Assembly (NCBI GenBank): GCA_963837165.1
Contig: CAWIMD010000004.1
Span: 744,001-808,000, forward strand
From: JAENWD01 sp963837165
Lineage (GTDB): Bacteria; Acidobacteriota; Vicinamibacteria; Vicinamibacterales; JAENWD01
DNA length: 64,000 nucleotides
Direction of reading: 5' to 3'
The notes beneath the pieces are model-generated. The model was given only the letters and a program-made list of their open reading frames with translations. It did no database searches and was not told where the DNA came from. The number at the start of each line of letters is the position of its first letter. Position 1 is the stretch's first letter. A program made the translations under genes and the position numbers. Shown here piece after piece: positions 20,071 through 29,173 of this stretch.

Positions 20071-20891
20071 CACGAGGGCCGACACGTCCGGACCAGCTCA
20101 GGGACCGCACCATTGCCGACTTCGGCGAGCAGTGGACCCGGTATACCGACGATGGCGGCTACTATGGGTCGACGGATATCTTCCGCGACGTGTTCGGGCC
20201 ACTCGTCGCCGCCGACGAGCTCCAAGGGGCCGCCGTGGCGGAGATTGGCGCCGGTACCGGACGTTACGTCAAGGTGCTGCTCTCGCTGGGGGTCACGCGG
20301 ATCGTCGCCGTCGAGCCGTCGGCCGCGTGTTCGGTCCTAGCAGGGATCCGCGATCCCCGTCTCACGATTCTGCGGGTCCCTGGCGATCGGCTGCCGCAGG
20401 ACGAGAACCTGGACTACGTCTTCTCGATAGGTGTCCTGCACCACATTCCGGATCCGAAACCGGTGGTTGCGGCTGCGAGCGGCGCACTCAAGCCTGGCGG
20501 GCGGCTTTGTATCTGGCTCTACGGGCGCGAGGGCAACGCCCTCTATCTGGCACTGGCGCTGCCTCTGCGCGCCGTGACGCGGCGGCTGCCCCACTCGGCT
20601 CTGGCGGGTCTGGTCTGGCTGCTATACTGGCCGTTGCGCGCGTATACGTGGCTCGCCCGGCTGCTGCCGATGCCGTTGTCGGATATCTTCAGGGACGTGT
20701 ACGGCCGACTCACGCCGGACAAGCAGCGGCTGGTGCTCTACGATCAGCTGAACCCCGCGTATGCGCGTTACTACACCGAAACCGAAGCTCGTGCGCTCCT
20801 TGAGGAGGCAGGCTTCGTGGATGTGACCTCGTTCCATCGGCACCGCTACAGCTGGGCGGTCGTGGGTCGACGCCCCATCACCACCGCATGA
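20067..20891 (+). CDS. Class I SAM-dependent methyltransferase
   Basis: GTG 20067 overlaps the previous stop (GTGA), giving 274 residues. Motif I is VAEIGAGTGRYVKVLLSLG, followed by VAVEPSAA, a post-I region VFSIGVLHHIPDPKP, and LKPGGRLCIWLYGREGN. A hydrophobic insert (LVWLLYWPLRAYTWLARLL) may contact membrane or a partner. The C-terminus LLEEAGFVDVTSFHRHRYSW is typical of methyltransferases in polysaccharide clusters acting on sugars or glycan ends. It shares an operon with a membrane protein upstream and a GT2 downstream (ATGA overlap). Confidence 0.85.
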   Translation: MTRGPTRPDQLRDRTIADFGEQWTRYTDDGGYYGSTDIFRDVFGPLVAADELQGAAVAEIGAGTGRYVKVLLSLGVTRIVAVEPSAACSVLAGIRDPRLTILRVPGDRLPQDENLDYVFSIGVLHHIPDPKPVVAAASGALKPGGRLCIWLYGREGNALYLALALPLRAVTRRLPHSALAGLVWLLYWPLRAYTWLARLLPMPLSDIFRDVYGRLTPDKQRLVLYDQLNPAYARYYTETEARALLEEAGFVDVTSFHRHRYSWAVVGRRPITTA

Positions 20892-21946
20892 TGACACCTG
20901 ACCCAGGACCATCCTGGACGCCGCAGGCACCGGCGTCGGAGCGCCCGCTCGTCAGCGTCGTGGCGCCGGTGTTCAACGAGTCGGCAACCCTGCCCCAGTT
21001 CGTGAAACGGCTCGGCGCGGCCGCCGACGGGCTCGACCATCGATACCGGTTCGAGTTCGTGCTCGTCGACGACGGAAGCACCGACGACAGCCTGGGCTGC
21101 GCCAGGGGGCTGGTGCTTGCCGAGCCCCGGCTCCGCGTAATCGAGTTGCGGAGGAACTTCGGCCAGACCGCGGCCCTCCAGGCCGGTCTGACCGCCGCGG
21201 ACGGCGCGATCATCGTCTCGATGGATTCCGACCTGCAGCACTTTCCGGAAGACCTTCCGCACTTTCTCGACGCGCTCGAAGGCGGCTTCGACCTCGTCTG
21301 TGGTTGGCGCCGCGCACGGCAGGAAGGCCCGATCCGGCGGTGGCCCTCGAGGATCGCGAACCTGATCGTCCGTCGTGTGACGGGGCTTCGGATTCACGAC
21401 TTCGGCACGACATACCGGGCTTACAGGCGGGATCTCGTCCAGCACGTGAAGCTGCTCGGCGAACAGCACCGCTTCGTTCCGGCGCTGGCGCATATGGTGG
21501 GGGCGCGCGTCGCCGAAATCCCCATTCAGAATATCGAGCGACCAGTGGGCACGTCGAACTACGGCATCGGCCGGACGGTCAGCGTGGCGCTCGACATCGT
21601 GTATCTATACTTCAGCCGACGCTATCTCGACCGGCCGCTCAAGGCGTTCGGGAAGCTCGCCATCCTGTTCTTCGGCTCGAGCGTGGCCATCCTGTCGGTG
21701 CTGATGATGACCGCCTATCTCACCGGCCTCGAAACGGTGCGGAGCCACAGCGGGTGGTTTCTGCTGTCGCTCGTGCTGCTGCTGGCGAGCCTGCAACTGC
21801 TGCTGGCCGGCATCCTCGCCGAAATCATCGTCCGCATCTACTACGGCGTCCGAGGCAACGATGGCTACGTGGTCCGCCGCGAATGGAACCGGGCGCACCT
21901 CGAGGCGGCGGATCGAGGGAGGCCGGGGACTCCAGTCGGTCCGTGA
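20888..21946 (+). CDS. GT2 polyprenyl-phosphate glycosyltransferase (ArnC/DPM1-like)
   Basis: The 352-residue protein has the GT-A domain with VSVVAPVFNESATLPQFV, the nucleotide-binding VLVDDGSTDDS, MDSDLQHFPEDLPHFLD and GFDLVCGWRRARQ. Two C-terminal transmembrane helices follow (LAILFFGSSVAILSVLMMTA; FLLSLVLLLASLQLLLAGIL), and the end is GVRGNDGYVVRREWN. Such enzymes transfer a sugar from a nucleotide donor to undecaprenyl phosphate at the inner membrane, providing lipid-linked donors for GT-C type transferases. That fits the large membrane protein in the same operon. The ATG overlaps the preceding stop. Confidence 0.88.
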   Translation: MMTPDPGPSWTPQAPASERPLVSVVAPVFNESATLPQFVKRLGAAADGLDHRYRFEFVLVDDGSTDDSLGCARGLVLAEPRLRVIELRRNFGQTAALQAGLTAADGAIIVSMDSDLQHFPEDLPHFLDALEGGFDLVCGWRRARQEGPIRRWPSRIANLIVRRVTGLRIHDFGTTYRAYRRDLVQHVKLLGEQHRFVPALAHMVGARVAEIPIQNIERPVGTSNYGIGRTVSVALDIVYLYFSRRYLDRPLKAFGKLAILFFGSSVAILSVLMMTAYLTGLETVRSHSGWFLLSLVLLLASLQLLLAGILAEIIVRIYYGVRGNDGYVVRREWNRAHLEAADRGRPGTPVGP

Positions 21947-22822
21947 GCGAGTTAACCGCTCGGTGCATCGTGTGCGGGGGTGATCTTCGGGCGTGGTTCG
22001 TGCGGCACGGCCGTCAGGTATGGCGCTGCCCCTCCTGCGGTCACATTGCCGTGCTGGACGGCGTTGCGATGGCGCCCGACGGCCGGAGTATCTACGAGAG
22101 CGCCGACGCCGTGTTCCAGCGGGATGGCAACGCCGAGTACTACCTGGACGAGACGAACGTGGACGCGGCCGATGCCAAGGCCAGGCTGGTCCGGCGATAT
22201 TGGGACGGCCCCGGCCGGCTGCTGGACGTCGGGGCCAGCTTCGGACACTTCCTCGAGGCGATCGGCGATTCGTGCGACGCCCGGGGAGTCGAGAATCTCT
22301 CCGGCGGCGGTCGAGTGGAGCATCCGGCGATTGGGCGTTCGGAACGAAGTGGGATTGGTGTACCGGCTGCCCTCGTCGGTGGCCGGCCCCTTTGATGCCG
22401 TGACGGCGTGGGACGTCATCGAGCACTTGGACGACCCCCGCGCCGCGCTGGCTGCAGTCCGGGAGCGACTGCGGCCGGGCGGGTGGCTCTTCGTGTCCTC
22501 GCCGGACGCCGGCTCCCTCGTCGGGCGGGCGCTCGGCCGGCATTGGCACTACATCGACCCTGAACAGCACCTGCACCTGCTCTCGATGCGGAATCTCGGC
22601 CGCCTGCTGGCCGAATCCGGATTCGACGTGCGGGCGATGGGACATCTCGGGCATGGCTACAAGGTCAGATACGTCCTCAATCGATTGGCCCACCTCGGTA
22701 ACGGCTCCCGCACAGGACGAATGCTCGGCCGCACCGCCGCCGGTCTTCCGGAGGTGCTGGCGCGGCGCCGCGTGCACATCAAGCTCTGGGACGTGATGTT
22801 CGTCGCAGCCTGCCTGCGCTGA
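21943..22822 (+). CDS. Zinc-ribbon class I SAM methyltransferase (frameshifted)
   Basis: GTG 21943 overlaps the GT2 stop (GTGA). The N-terminus is a zinc ribbon CIVCGGDLRAW ... WRCPSCGHIAV, followed by LLDVGASFGHFLEAIGD (SAM motif I). Near 22292 the frame changes; omitting one A gives the expected ...VEISPAAVEWSIRRLG. The second frame contains FDAVTAWDVIEHLDDPRAAL, LRPGGWLFVSSPDAGS and a membrane-proximal C-terminus. Reconstructed length ~292 residues matches this common EPS-cluster family (Methyltransf_23 type). Acceptor unknown. Confidence 0.8.
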
Positions 22823-22833
22823 AGGTACGGAAG

Positions 22834-24760
22834 GTGTGCGGCATCCTGGGGCACTTCAGCAGCGACGGCGTAATCACCGATCCAGCGCGTCTTGCCCGCC
22901 TGACCAACCTCCTCCGACACCGCGGGCCGGACGACGGCGCGTACTGGCACGAGGACCCGTTCCTCCTGGGGCACCGGCGGCTCGCGATCATCAATCTCTC
23001 CGATGCGGGTGCCCAGCCCATGTCGACGACGGACGGGCGCTACGTCATTACGTACAACGGCGAAATCTACAACTTCGAGGCGCTTCGCGCCGAGCTCGAG
23101 GCGGGCGGCCGAACCTTGACCTCTCAATCCGACACCGAGGTCCTGCTGCACGGCTACGCCGAGTGGGGCCCGGACCTGCTGCGGCGACTCGTGGGCATGT
23201 TCGCGTTCGGCATCGCGGACCGTCGCGATCAGTCGCTGTTCCTGGCGCGCGACCGGTTCGGCGAAAAGCCGCTTCTGTACAGCGAGAGCGACCGAGGCAT
23301 CTCCTTTGCGTCGGAGCTGGCGCCGCTTGCGGTCCTGGCCAGGGACCGCCGCATCGACATCGCGGCCCTTTCGGGCTTTCTGTGCCTCAATTACGTGCCG
23401 GGAGACCGCACGCTGTTCGAGGGCGTTCGCCGGCTCGAGCCCGGCACGTGGCGACGGTACCCGCCGGTCGGGTCGCATCGAATCCGGGCGGTATTTCGAC
23501 CCCTTCGCAGACAGTGGTGCCGCGCCGGCCGACGTCGGCAGTGCGCTGGAGGAACTCGAACACCGGCTGGACGCTGCGGTCCGGGACGCGCTCCGAAGCG
23601 ACGTGCCGGTAGGCCTGTTCCTGTCGGGCGGCATCGACTCCGCCCTCGTGGCGGCGAGCGCGGCGCCGACCGGCAGGCTTTCGCACGCGTACTGCCTCAC
23701 GTTCCCCGACTCCGGATACAGCGAGTGGGACCGGGCCGCCGAAACGGCCAGCCGCTTCGGGATCCCGTTGACGCGCGTCGAGCTGACGCCTTCCCGGCTT
23801 GCGAGTTTCGTCGAGCTCGCCAGCCATGCGGACGATCCGCTCGCCGATTCCTCCGCGCTCGCCGTCTGGGGCATCTCGCAGGCCGCCGCGCAGTCGTACA
23901 AGGTCGTCCTGAGCGGCGATGGCGGGGACGAGCTCTTCGGAGGCTATCTCACGTACAGAGCCACGGCGCTGCATGGTCGGCTCACCGACCGAATGCCGGC
24001 ACGCCTGGCGCACCTCGTCGCGTGGTCGGGCAGGCATCTGCCTACCACCGAAACGAAGGTCTCGACGACCTTCAAGCTGATGCGCTATCTCCGGGCCGTG
24101 GATCTGCGCCCAGCGGCCGCGCACCGGACGTGGAACGGCTGCTGGCTGCCGAGCGACGCGGCGGCCCTGGTGATACCTGAGCTGCGCGCGGCCGTGCAGC
24201 GCGCGATCAGCGACATCGTAAGGCGGCACGCGCTGCCTGACAGACCGACGCTGAGGGAGCTGCAGGCCCTGGATCTCACCGAGTACCTGCCGAATGACAT
24301 CCTCGCGAAGACTGATCGCATGAGCATGGCCCATGGGCTCGAGGTCCGCGCCCCACTGCTGTCGCCGGCGCTGGCGGCATTCGCCCTCGCGCTCCCCGAT
24401 CGGCTCAAGTGCGGTGTCACGGGCCCGCCCAAGCGCCTGCTGCGCCGGCTGGCCCGTCGCCGGTGCGGCACGGGCGTCGCCACCGCCGCCAAGCAGGGCT
24501 TCAGCATCCCCATCCACGGCTGGCTCCGGGGACCCGCCCGCGGTCAGGTCGAAGAACTGCTGTGCGAGTCCCGGCTGGCGGCCATTGGCGGGCTCGACGT
24601 GCGGGCGGTTCGGCAAGTGGTCGCTCAGCACATGTCGGGCCGGCGCTCCTATGGCTGGGAACTCTGGGGGCTGATGATCCTCTCGGCCTGGCACGCGGCG
24701 CGCATCGCGGCCGTACCGACGGAACCCGCCGATGCCGTGCGACGGATTGGTCGCCCGTGA
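22834..24760 (+). CDS. asnB: Asparagine synthase (glutamine-hydrolysing) homologue (frameshifted)
   Basis: GTG 22834 gives MCGILGHFS, placing the Ntn nucleophile Cys at position 2 after Met removal. The glutaminase domain has LRHRGPDDGAYW, YNGEIYNF and ARDRFGEKPLLY; the synthetase domain has the PPi loop LFLSGGIDSALVAA, LSGDGGDELFGGY and LPNDILAKTDRMSMAHGLEV. The frame changes near 23470-23480; omitting one base gives ...YPPGGRIESGRYFDPFAD and a 641-residue protein, the family length. In polysaccharide clusters such proteins (for example WbpS) often amidate uronic acids rather than make asparagine. Two further homologues are in the large minus operon. Confidence 0.85.
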
Positions 24761-24784
24761 AGGCCTGAACCGGGGCGTGCTGCC

Positions 24785-26590
24785 TCAGTGCTCGCCCACG
24801 CCCGGAGCGGCCGTCAGCGGGCGCAGCCGGAAGTCGAACTGCAGCAGGCCCGTCCCGCTCTCGTAGCAGGTGGCGTGGACCTGCCGCATGCGATCGGGGT
24901 CGAGCTTCTCGGTGCTCACGATGATCAGATCGATCGTGTGCTGCCCGATGACCCGCGCCAGGCGGTCCAGTCCCCCGAACACCGGCAGCCCCGCCAGCCG
25001 CTTCCCGCTCTTCGATCCATCGTCGTCGATGAAGCCGACAACCTGATAGTCGTACCGCGGATTGCGACGCAGCTCGTTCAGCAGCAACGCACCGCCTTCC
25101 CCCGCGCCGTAGATCAGGACGCGGTAGGTTCCCGGACGCCGCCGGGCGGTCATGTCGCTGATCAGGCGGAAGGAATAGCGTGAGCCGACCACCAGCAGCA
25201 GCAGCGCCATGGCGTCGATCAGGAAGACCGAGCGGGAGTATCCGACGAAGCGATAGAGGTACAGGAGCGCCAGCAGGCTCGTCACCGAGCCCAGCGCCAC
25301 CGCCTTGACGTACGTGAGCACGTCGGCGCCGCTGAAGTAGTGCCACACGCCGCGATAGACGCCGGCGATGAAGAAGCTGGCCAGCTGGCACGCAATCACG
25401 ATCGGCAGCGAGGCGACGAACAGCTCGTGATTGCGGGGAAACTGCTGGTCGAACCGGATGACGTAGGCGCCGTAGTACGCCAGCGTGACCAGGCCGAAGT
25501 CCAGGAGCACCTCGAAGACCCGCCGCTTGTATGCAATGTCGAGCAGGAGCGGGGTGAAGGCCTTGCCCTTGAGCACCGCGAGGTCGTCGTTCCCGTACAC
25601 CCGCACGCGCGCCAGCTGGACCCCCATCAGGGTGAGGACCACGAGCAGCAGCCCGATGACGACGTTGGCCTCGCGCACGTTGGCGCGATCGAGGGCCACC
25701 GCAGCCCCGCCGGCGGCGGCCGCCAGCGCGTAGAGCAGCAGCACCGCCTGACGATCGGAGAAGCCGAGCGCCACCAGCCGGTGCGACGTGTGGTCGCGTC
25801 CGCCGACGGCGGCCGGCCGGAGCGCCAGCCGGCGAAACAGGGTCACGAAGACAGTGTCGAAGATCGGGATGAGCAGCACCAGGACGGGCACTGCGATGGC
25901 GGCGAGAATGCTGGTGTGGGCCCTCGGCCCGGGGTCCAGCGTCAGCAGTGCCAGCGAGGCTCCGAGAAACAGGCTGCCGCTGTCGCCCATGAAGATCGAC
26001 GCGGGCCGGAAGTTGAACAGCAGGAACCCGGCGCACGCCCCGGCGAGCGCCGCGGCCAGCACGAACCGTGGCGAGGAGGGATCGCCGATGCTGGCGCAGA
26101 CCGCAACCGCCGCGATGGCCGCCACGCCCGCGCAGAGGCCGTCCATGTTGTCGAGCAGGTTGAAGGCGTTGGTGATCGCGACGAACCACGCCAGCGAGAT
26201 GATCGCGTCGAGGGCCGCGCGCCCCGTCCATCCGAACGTGGCGCCTGCCACGATGGCGAAGCACCCGACCGTGATCTGGGCGGTCAGCTTCGTGGCCGGT
26301 TTGATCTGCAGCCAGTCGTCCACGGCGCCGATGCCGAAGGCGCCCATGCCGGTGGCGAGCAGGGGGGCGAGCGAGGCGAGCTGCCGGAGAGGCAGCAGCA
26401 GGCCGACAACCGTGAGGGTCGAGAGGGCAATCGCGATCCCGCCGAGCAGGGGCACCGGCCGGCCGTGCCATCGATCGAGGCGCGGAGGATCGATGACGCC
26501 GAGTCTGATCCCCGCCTCGCGCACGACGAGCGTGGTCAGGGCGCCGACTGCCACTGCGGCGGCAAACGGCACGACACCGGGGCCGATCAT
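24785..26590 (-). CDS. WecA-like polyprenyl-phosphate GlcNAc-1-P transferase fused to a FlaA1/CapD N-terminal domain
   Basis: From ATG 26590 the 601-residue protein has two parts. Residues 1-~330 form a GT4 MraY/WecA membrane domain with GAVDDWLQIKPATKL, NAFNLLDNMDGLCAG, IFMGDSGSLFLG and the loop GRDHTSHRLV. Residues ~340-600 contain four more helices (YGAYVIRFDQQFPRN) followed by a Rossmann domain VLIYGAGEGGALLLNELRRN ... GFIDDDGSKSGKRLAGLP as in the FlaA1/WbpM N-terminus, but the dehydratase SDR domain is absent. The first part initiates the glycan by transferring sugar-1-P to undecaprenyl phosphate; the second may sense nucleotide sugar. ATGA overlap with wzt; last gene of the operon. Confidence 0.83.
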   Translation of the reverse strand: MIGPGVVPFAAAVAVGALTTLVVREAGIRLGVIDPPRLDRWHGRPVPLLGGIAIALSTLTVVGLLLPLRQLASLAPLLATGMGAFGIGAVDDWLQIKPATKLTAQITVGCFAIVAGATFGWTGRAALDAIISLAWFVAITNAFNLLDNMDGLCAGVAAIAAVAVCASIGDPSSPRFVLAAALAGACAGFLLFNFRPASIFMGDSGSLFLGASLALLTLDPGPRAHTSILAAIAVPVLVLLIPIFDTVFVTLFRRLALRPAAVGGRDHTSHRLVALGFSDRQAVLLLYALAAAAGGAAVALDRANVREANVVIGLLLVVLTLMGVQLARVRVYGNDDLAVLKGKAFTPLLLDIAYKRRVFEVLLDFGLVTLAYYGAYVIRFDQQFPRNHELFVASLPIVIACQLASFFIAGVYRGVWHYFSGADVLTYVKAVALGSVTSLLALLYLYRFVGYSRSVFLIDAMALLLLVVGSRYSFRLISDMTARRRPGTYRVLIYGAGEGGALLLNELRRNPRYDYQVVGFIDDDGSKSGKRLAGLPVFGGLDRLARVIGQHTIDLIIVSTEKLDPDRMRQVHATCYESGTGLLQFDFRLRPLTAAPGVGEH

Positions 26591-28317
26591 GGCGGAGTCC
26601 CGACCGCGCCGACCTCGGCCTCCAGGACGACGAACGCCCAGGGATCGACCGAGCCGGCGGAGGTGACCGACAGCTCCCAGCCGCGTGCGACGAAGTGGAA
26701 CCAGTCGGGGTTCACCGTGAAGTACGGCACGAACGGCTGTTTGTACAGATCCGGGAGGCCGATGCCGATGGAGGCCATCCATGACCCGCTGCTGAGCGTG
26801 AGCGGATCCACGACGGCCCGAAGCGTACCCGTCCGGGCGGGAAGCGATACGCGATCCCTGGCAATGCAGGCGGCTGCCGTGCTCCCCGCGCGCTGGAGCG
26901 TCACGGCGAACGTCACATCCCCGGGCGCATCGGGCGCCATGACCACGTAATCCACCTCGATCACGAGACGGCTCCCGCGACGGATCTCGACGAGGGCGCC
27001 TCCGGCGCCATCCAGCCAGCGGACTGCCGCCATTCTAACCGCTCCGCTCCCGTATTGTCCGTCCTGGGCCGGGGCGTGCGCGATCTCGACCGATCCGTCC
27101 AGTGGGATGCGTCGATGCTGCCAGCCGGGTCCCGGCGTCAGCGTGACGGAGGCCAGCGTATCGCCGGCATCCGAGCTGACGACCAGCTCGGTCAGGTCAC
27201 GGCCCTCGTAGAGCCAGTCCAGCGCGAAGCTCTGCAGGCCCTCGCTGCGAGGGATCGACACGGCCCATTCCGCCTTGTGGAAGATGGCGCCGTACGGCTC
27301 GAGCACGCGACACGTCCGGCCGGCCAGCGACGTCGGCGCGCCCAGGTTCCCCTCGGGCAGCAGCGACCAGCCGGGCGTCGGCACCGCCAGGTCGTGCACC
27401 ACGGAGAGGCCGTCCTCGTAGACGAGCTGCATCCGGGACAACGCCAGCGGCGCGTCCAGCGCGAATCCGGAGCGGCTCCGCACGAGCACGCGCAAGCCGG
27501 TCGGCAGCGCGCGGCCGCCCAGCGTCATGTGGTGGCGGCGGCGCAGCCGCTCCTCTTCCTGCGCCTTGATGGAGGCCTCGTATGCGGCCACGGTCTCGCG
27601 CCCGTTGCCCTCGAACTGCACGGCCCCGCGATCGATCCAGAGGAAGCGCTCGCAGAGGTTCATGGCGGCGTACAGATCGTGGGTCACCAGCAGCAGGGTC
27701 GTCCCCGACTGCTCGCACATCCGGCGCATCCGCTCGAAGCTCTTGTGGGAGAAATACCCGTCGCCAACGCCGAGCAGCTCGTCGATGACGAGAATGTCGG
27801 GGTCCACGGCCGTGGCGGTCGAGAACATCAGTCGCGCCGCCATGCCCGTCGAGTACGTCTTCATCGGCTGATCGATGAACGCCTCGAGCTCCGAGAACTC
27901 GAGGATCCCGTCGAAGCATCGGTCGGCGGCCTCGCCGGTCACGCCCATGTGCGCCAGGCTGGCGTAGACGTTCTGCCGTCCGCTGAAATCGCCGTGGAAG
28001 CCGGTGCCGATCTGGAGCAGGGGGCTGATCCGCCCGGTCACGGTGAACTGTCCGCTCGTGGGCTGCAGGCCCCCGGTCACGACCTTCAGCAGCGTGCTCT
28101 TGCCGGCGCCGTTCCGCCCGATCACGGCGACCTTCTCCCCGCGCCGGACCGACATCGACACATCGCGGAGCGCGGCATGCTCGCGGTAGTACTCCGGCCC
28201 CGACGGGCACAATCCGAACAGGTCGAGCAGCTTGTACGCCGGGCGCTCGTACAGGCGGTACACCTTGGAGATCCGCTCGAGCAGGATCGCCGGCGCCCCG
28301 GTCTCGCCGCTACTCAT
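26587..28317 (-). CDS. wzt: ABC polysaccharide exporter ATPase with C-terminal carbohydrate-binding-type domains (Wzt)
   Basis: The 576-residue protein opens with an ABC domain: Walker A VIGRNGAGKSTLLK, Q-loop QIGTGFHGDFSGRQNVY, signature YSTGMAARLMFSTA (degenerate as in Wzt/KpsT), Walker B DILVIDELLGVGD and the switch His in LVTHDL. From residue ~250 a helical linker leads to ~300 residues of beta-sheet domains (VYEDGLSVVHDLAVPTPGWS; VTFAVTLQRAGSTAAACIA), as in Wzt proteins that recognise the non-reducing glycan end. It works with the permease at 28310-29173 to move lipid-linked glycan across the inner membrane. It overlaps wzm by 8 bases. Confidence 0.9.
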   Translation of the reverse strand: MSSGETGAPAILLERISKVYRLYERPAYKLLDLFGLCPSGPEYYREHAALRDVSMSVRRGEKVAVIGRNGAGKSTLLKVVTGGLQPTSGQFTVTGRISPLLQIGTGFHGDFSGRQNVYASLAHMGVTGEAADRCFDGILEFSELEAFIDQPMKTYSTGMAARLMFSTATAVDPDILVIDELLGVGDGYFSHKSFERMRRMCEQSGTTLLLVTHDLYAAMNLCERFLWIDRGAVQFEGNGRETVAAYEASIKAQEEERLRRRHHMTLGGRALPTGLRVLVRSRSGFALDAPLALSRMQLVYEDGLSVVHDLAVPTPGWSLLPEGNLGAPTSLAGRTCRVLEPYGAIFHKAEWAVSIPRSEGLQSFALDWLYEGRDLTELVVSSDAGDTLASVTLTPGPGWQHRRIPLDGSVEIAHAPAQDGQYGSGAVRMAAVRWLDGAGGALVEIRRGSRLVIEVDYVVMAPDAPGDVTFAVTLQRAGSTAAACIARDRVSLPARTGTLRAVVDPLTLSSGSWMASIGIGLPDLYKQPFVPYFTVNPDWFHFVARGWELSVTSAGSVDPWAFVVLEAEVGAVGTPP

Positions 28318-29173
28318 AGTCGCTGAAGATCGGCATGACGGTCCGGAAGAACGTGAGACCGAGGGCGGCCAGCACGAGAGACGCCGCGCCGAACAGCGCG
28401 TCGTGCCAGAGCGGCGTTTCGCGGACGCCGAGCAGGGCGAATCGGAAGCTCTCGATGAGGTACGTCATCGGGTTCACGTACACGGCGAGCCGCGCGGACG
28501 CGGGCACCTGCGACACCGCGAACCCGATCGGGGAGACGAACATGAACAGCAGGAGGAGGAGATTCACGACGTAGGCCGTGTCCGGGACCAGGACCGCCGT
28601 GGCCGACAGCGCCCAGACGAGCCCCGCCGTGAACAGCAGGAGCAGGGCCAGCGGCACCGGCAGATACAACAGATGCCAGCCGAGAAACGCGGTGGGGACG
28701 ATGAGGACGAGGAGCACGGCCAGGCTGAACACCAGGCCCGCCATCGAGACCAGCAGCGTGCGAATCGGGATCAGCTCCACGGGGAAGATCGTGTTGCGCA
28801 CCAGGGCGAGGTTCGGCTTGAGCGACGGCGTGCAGGCGCTGACCGCCTCGCTGAATCCCATGTAGGGCACGAGCCCGGCAAAGATGAAGAGCACGTAGTC
28901 GTAGCGGCCGAAGTCGCTGTAACGCGCCTGGAAGATCACCATGTAGACGAAGCTGTACACGGCGAGCAGGAGCATCGCATACAGCGGATACCACAGCACG
29001 CCGAGGATGGAGCCCGCGTACTTCTTCCGGTAGTCCACGACGGTCACGGCGAGCATCGTGTGCCGCGCCGCCCAGAAGCGCCGCGCGGCGGCGCCGGTTT
29101 CACGCGCCACCGCGCGCGGCACCCGCGGCAGCCAGCGCCAGGGCCTCAGCACCTCGACCCGGGTCTCGCTCAT
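28310..29173 (-). CDS. wzm: ABC-2 polysaccharide export permease (Wzm)
   Basis: ATG 29173 (ATGA overlap with the heparinase stop) gives 287 residues. The N-terminal amphipathic region AVTVVDYRKKYAGSILGVLW is the standard Wzm/TagG start; six hydrophobic helices follow (LLLAVYSFVYMVIF, LLVLIVPTAFLGWHLL, VVNLLLLLFMFVSPIGFAVS), with YVNPMTYLIESFRFALLG near the end. It is the membrane half of the Wzm/Wzt exporter. Confidence 0.9.
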   Translation of the reverse strand: MSETRVEVLRPWRWLPRVPRAVARETGAAARRFWAARHTMLAVTVVDYRKKYAGSILGVLWYPLYAMLLLAVYSFVYMVIFQARYSDFGRYDYVLFIFAGLVPYMGFSEAVSACTPSLKPNLALVRNTIFPVELIPIRTLLVSMAGLVFSLAVLLVLIVPTAFLGWHLLYLPVPLALLLLFTAGLVWALSATAVLVPDTAYVVNLLLLLFMFVSPIGFAVSQVPASARLAVYVNPMTYLIESFRFALLGVRETPLWHDALFGAASLVLAALGLTFFRTVMPIFSDYE

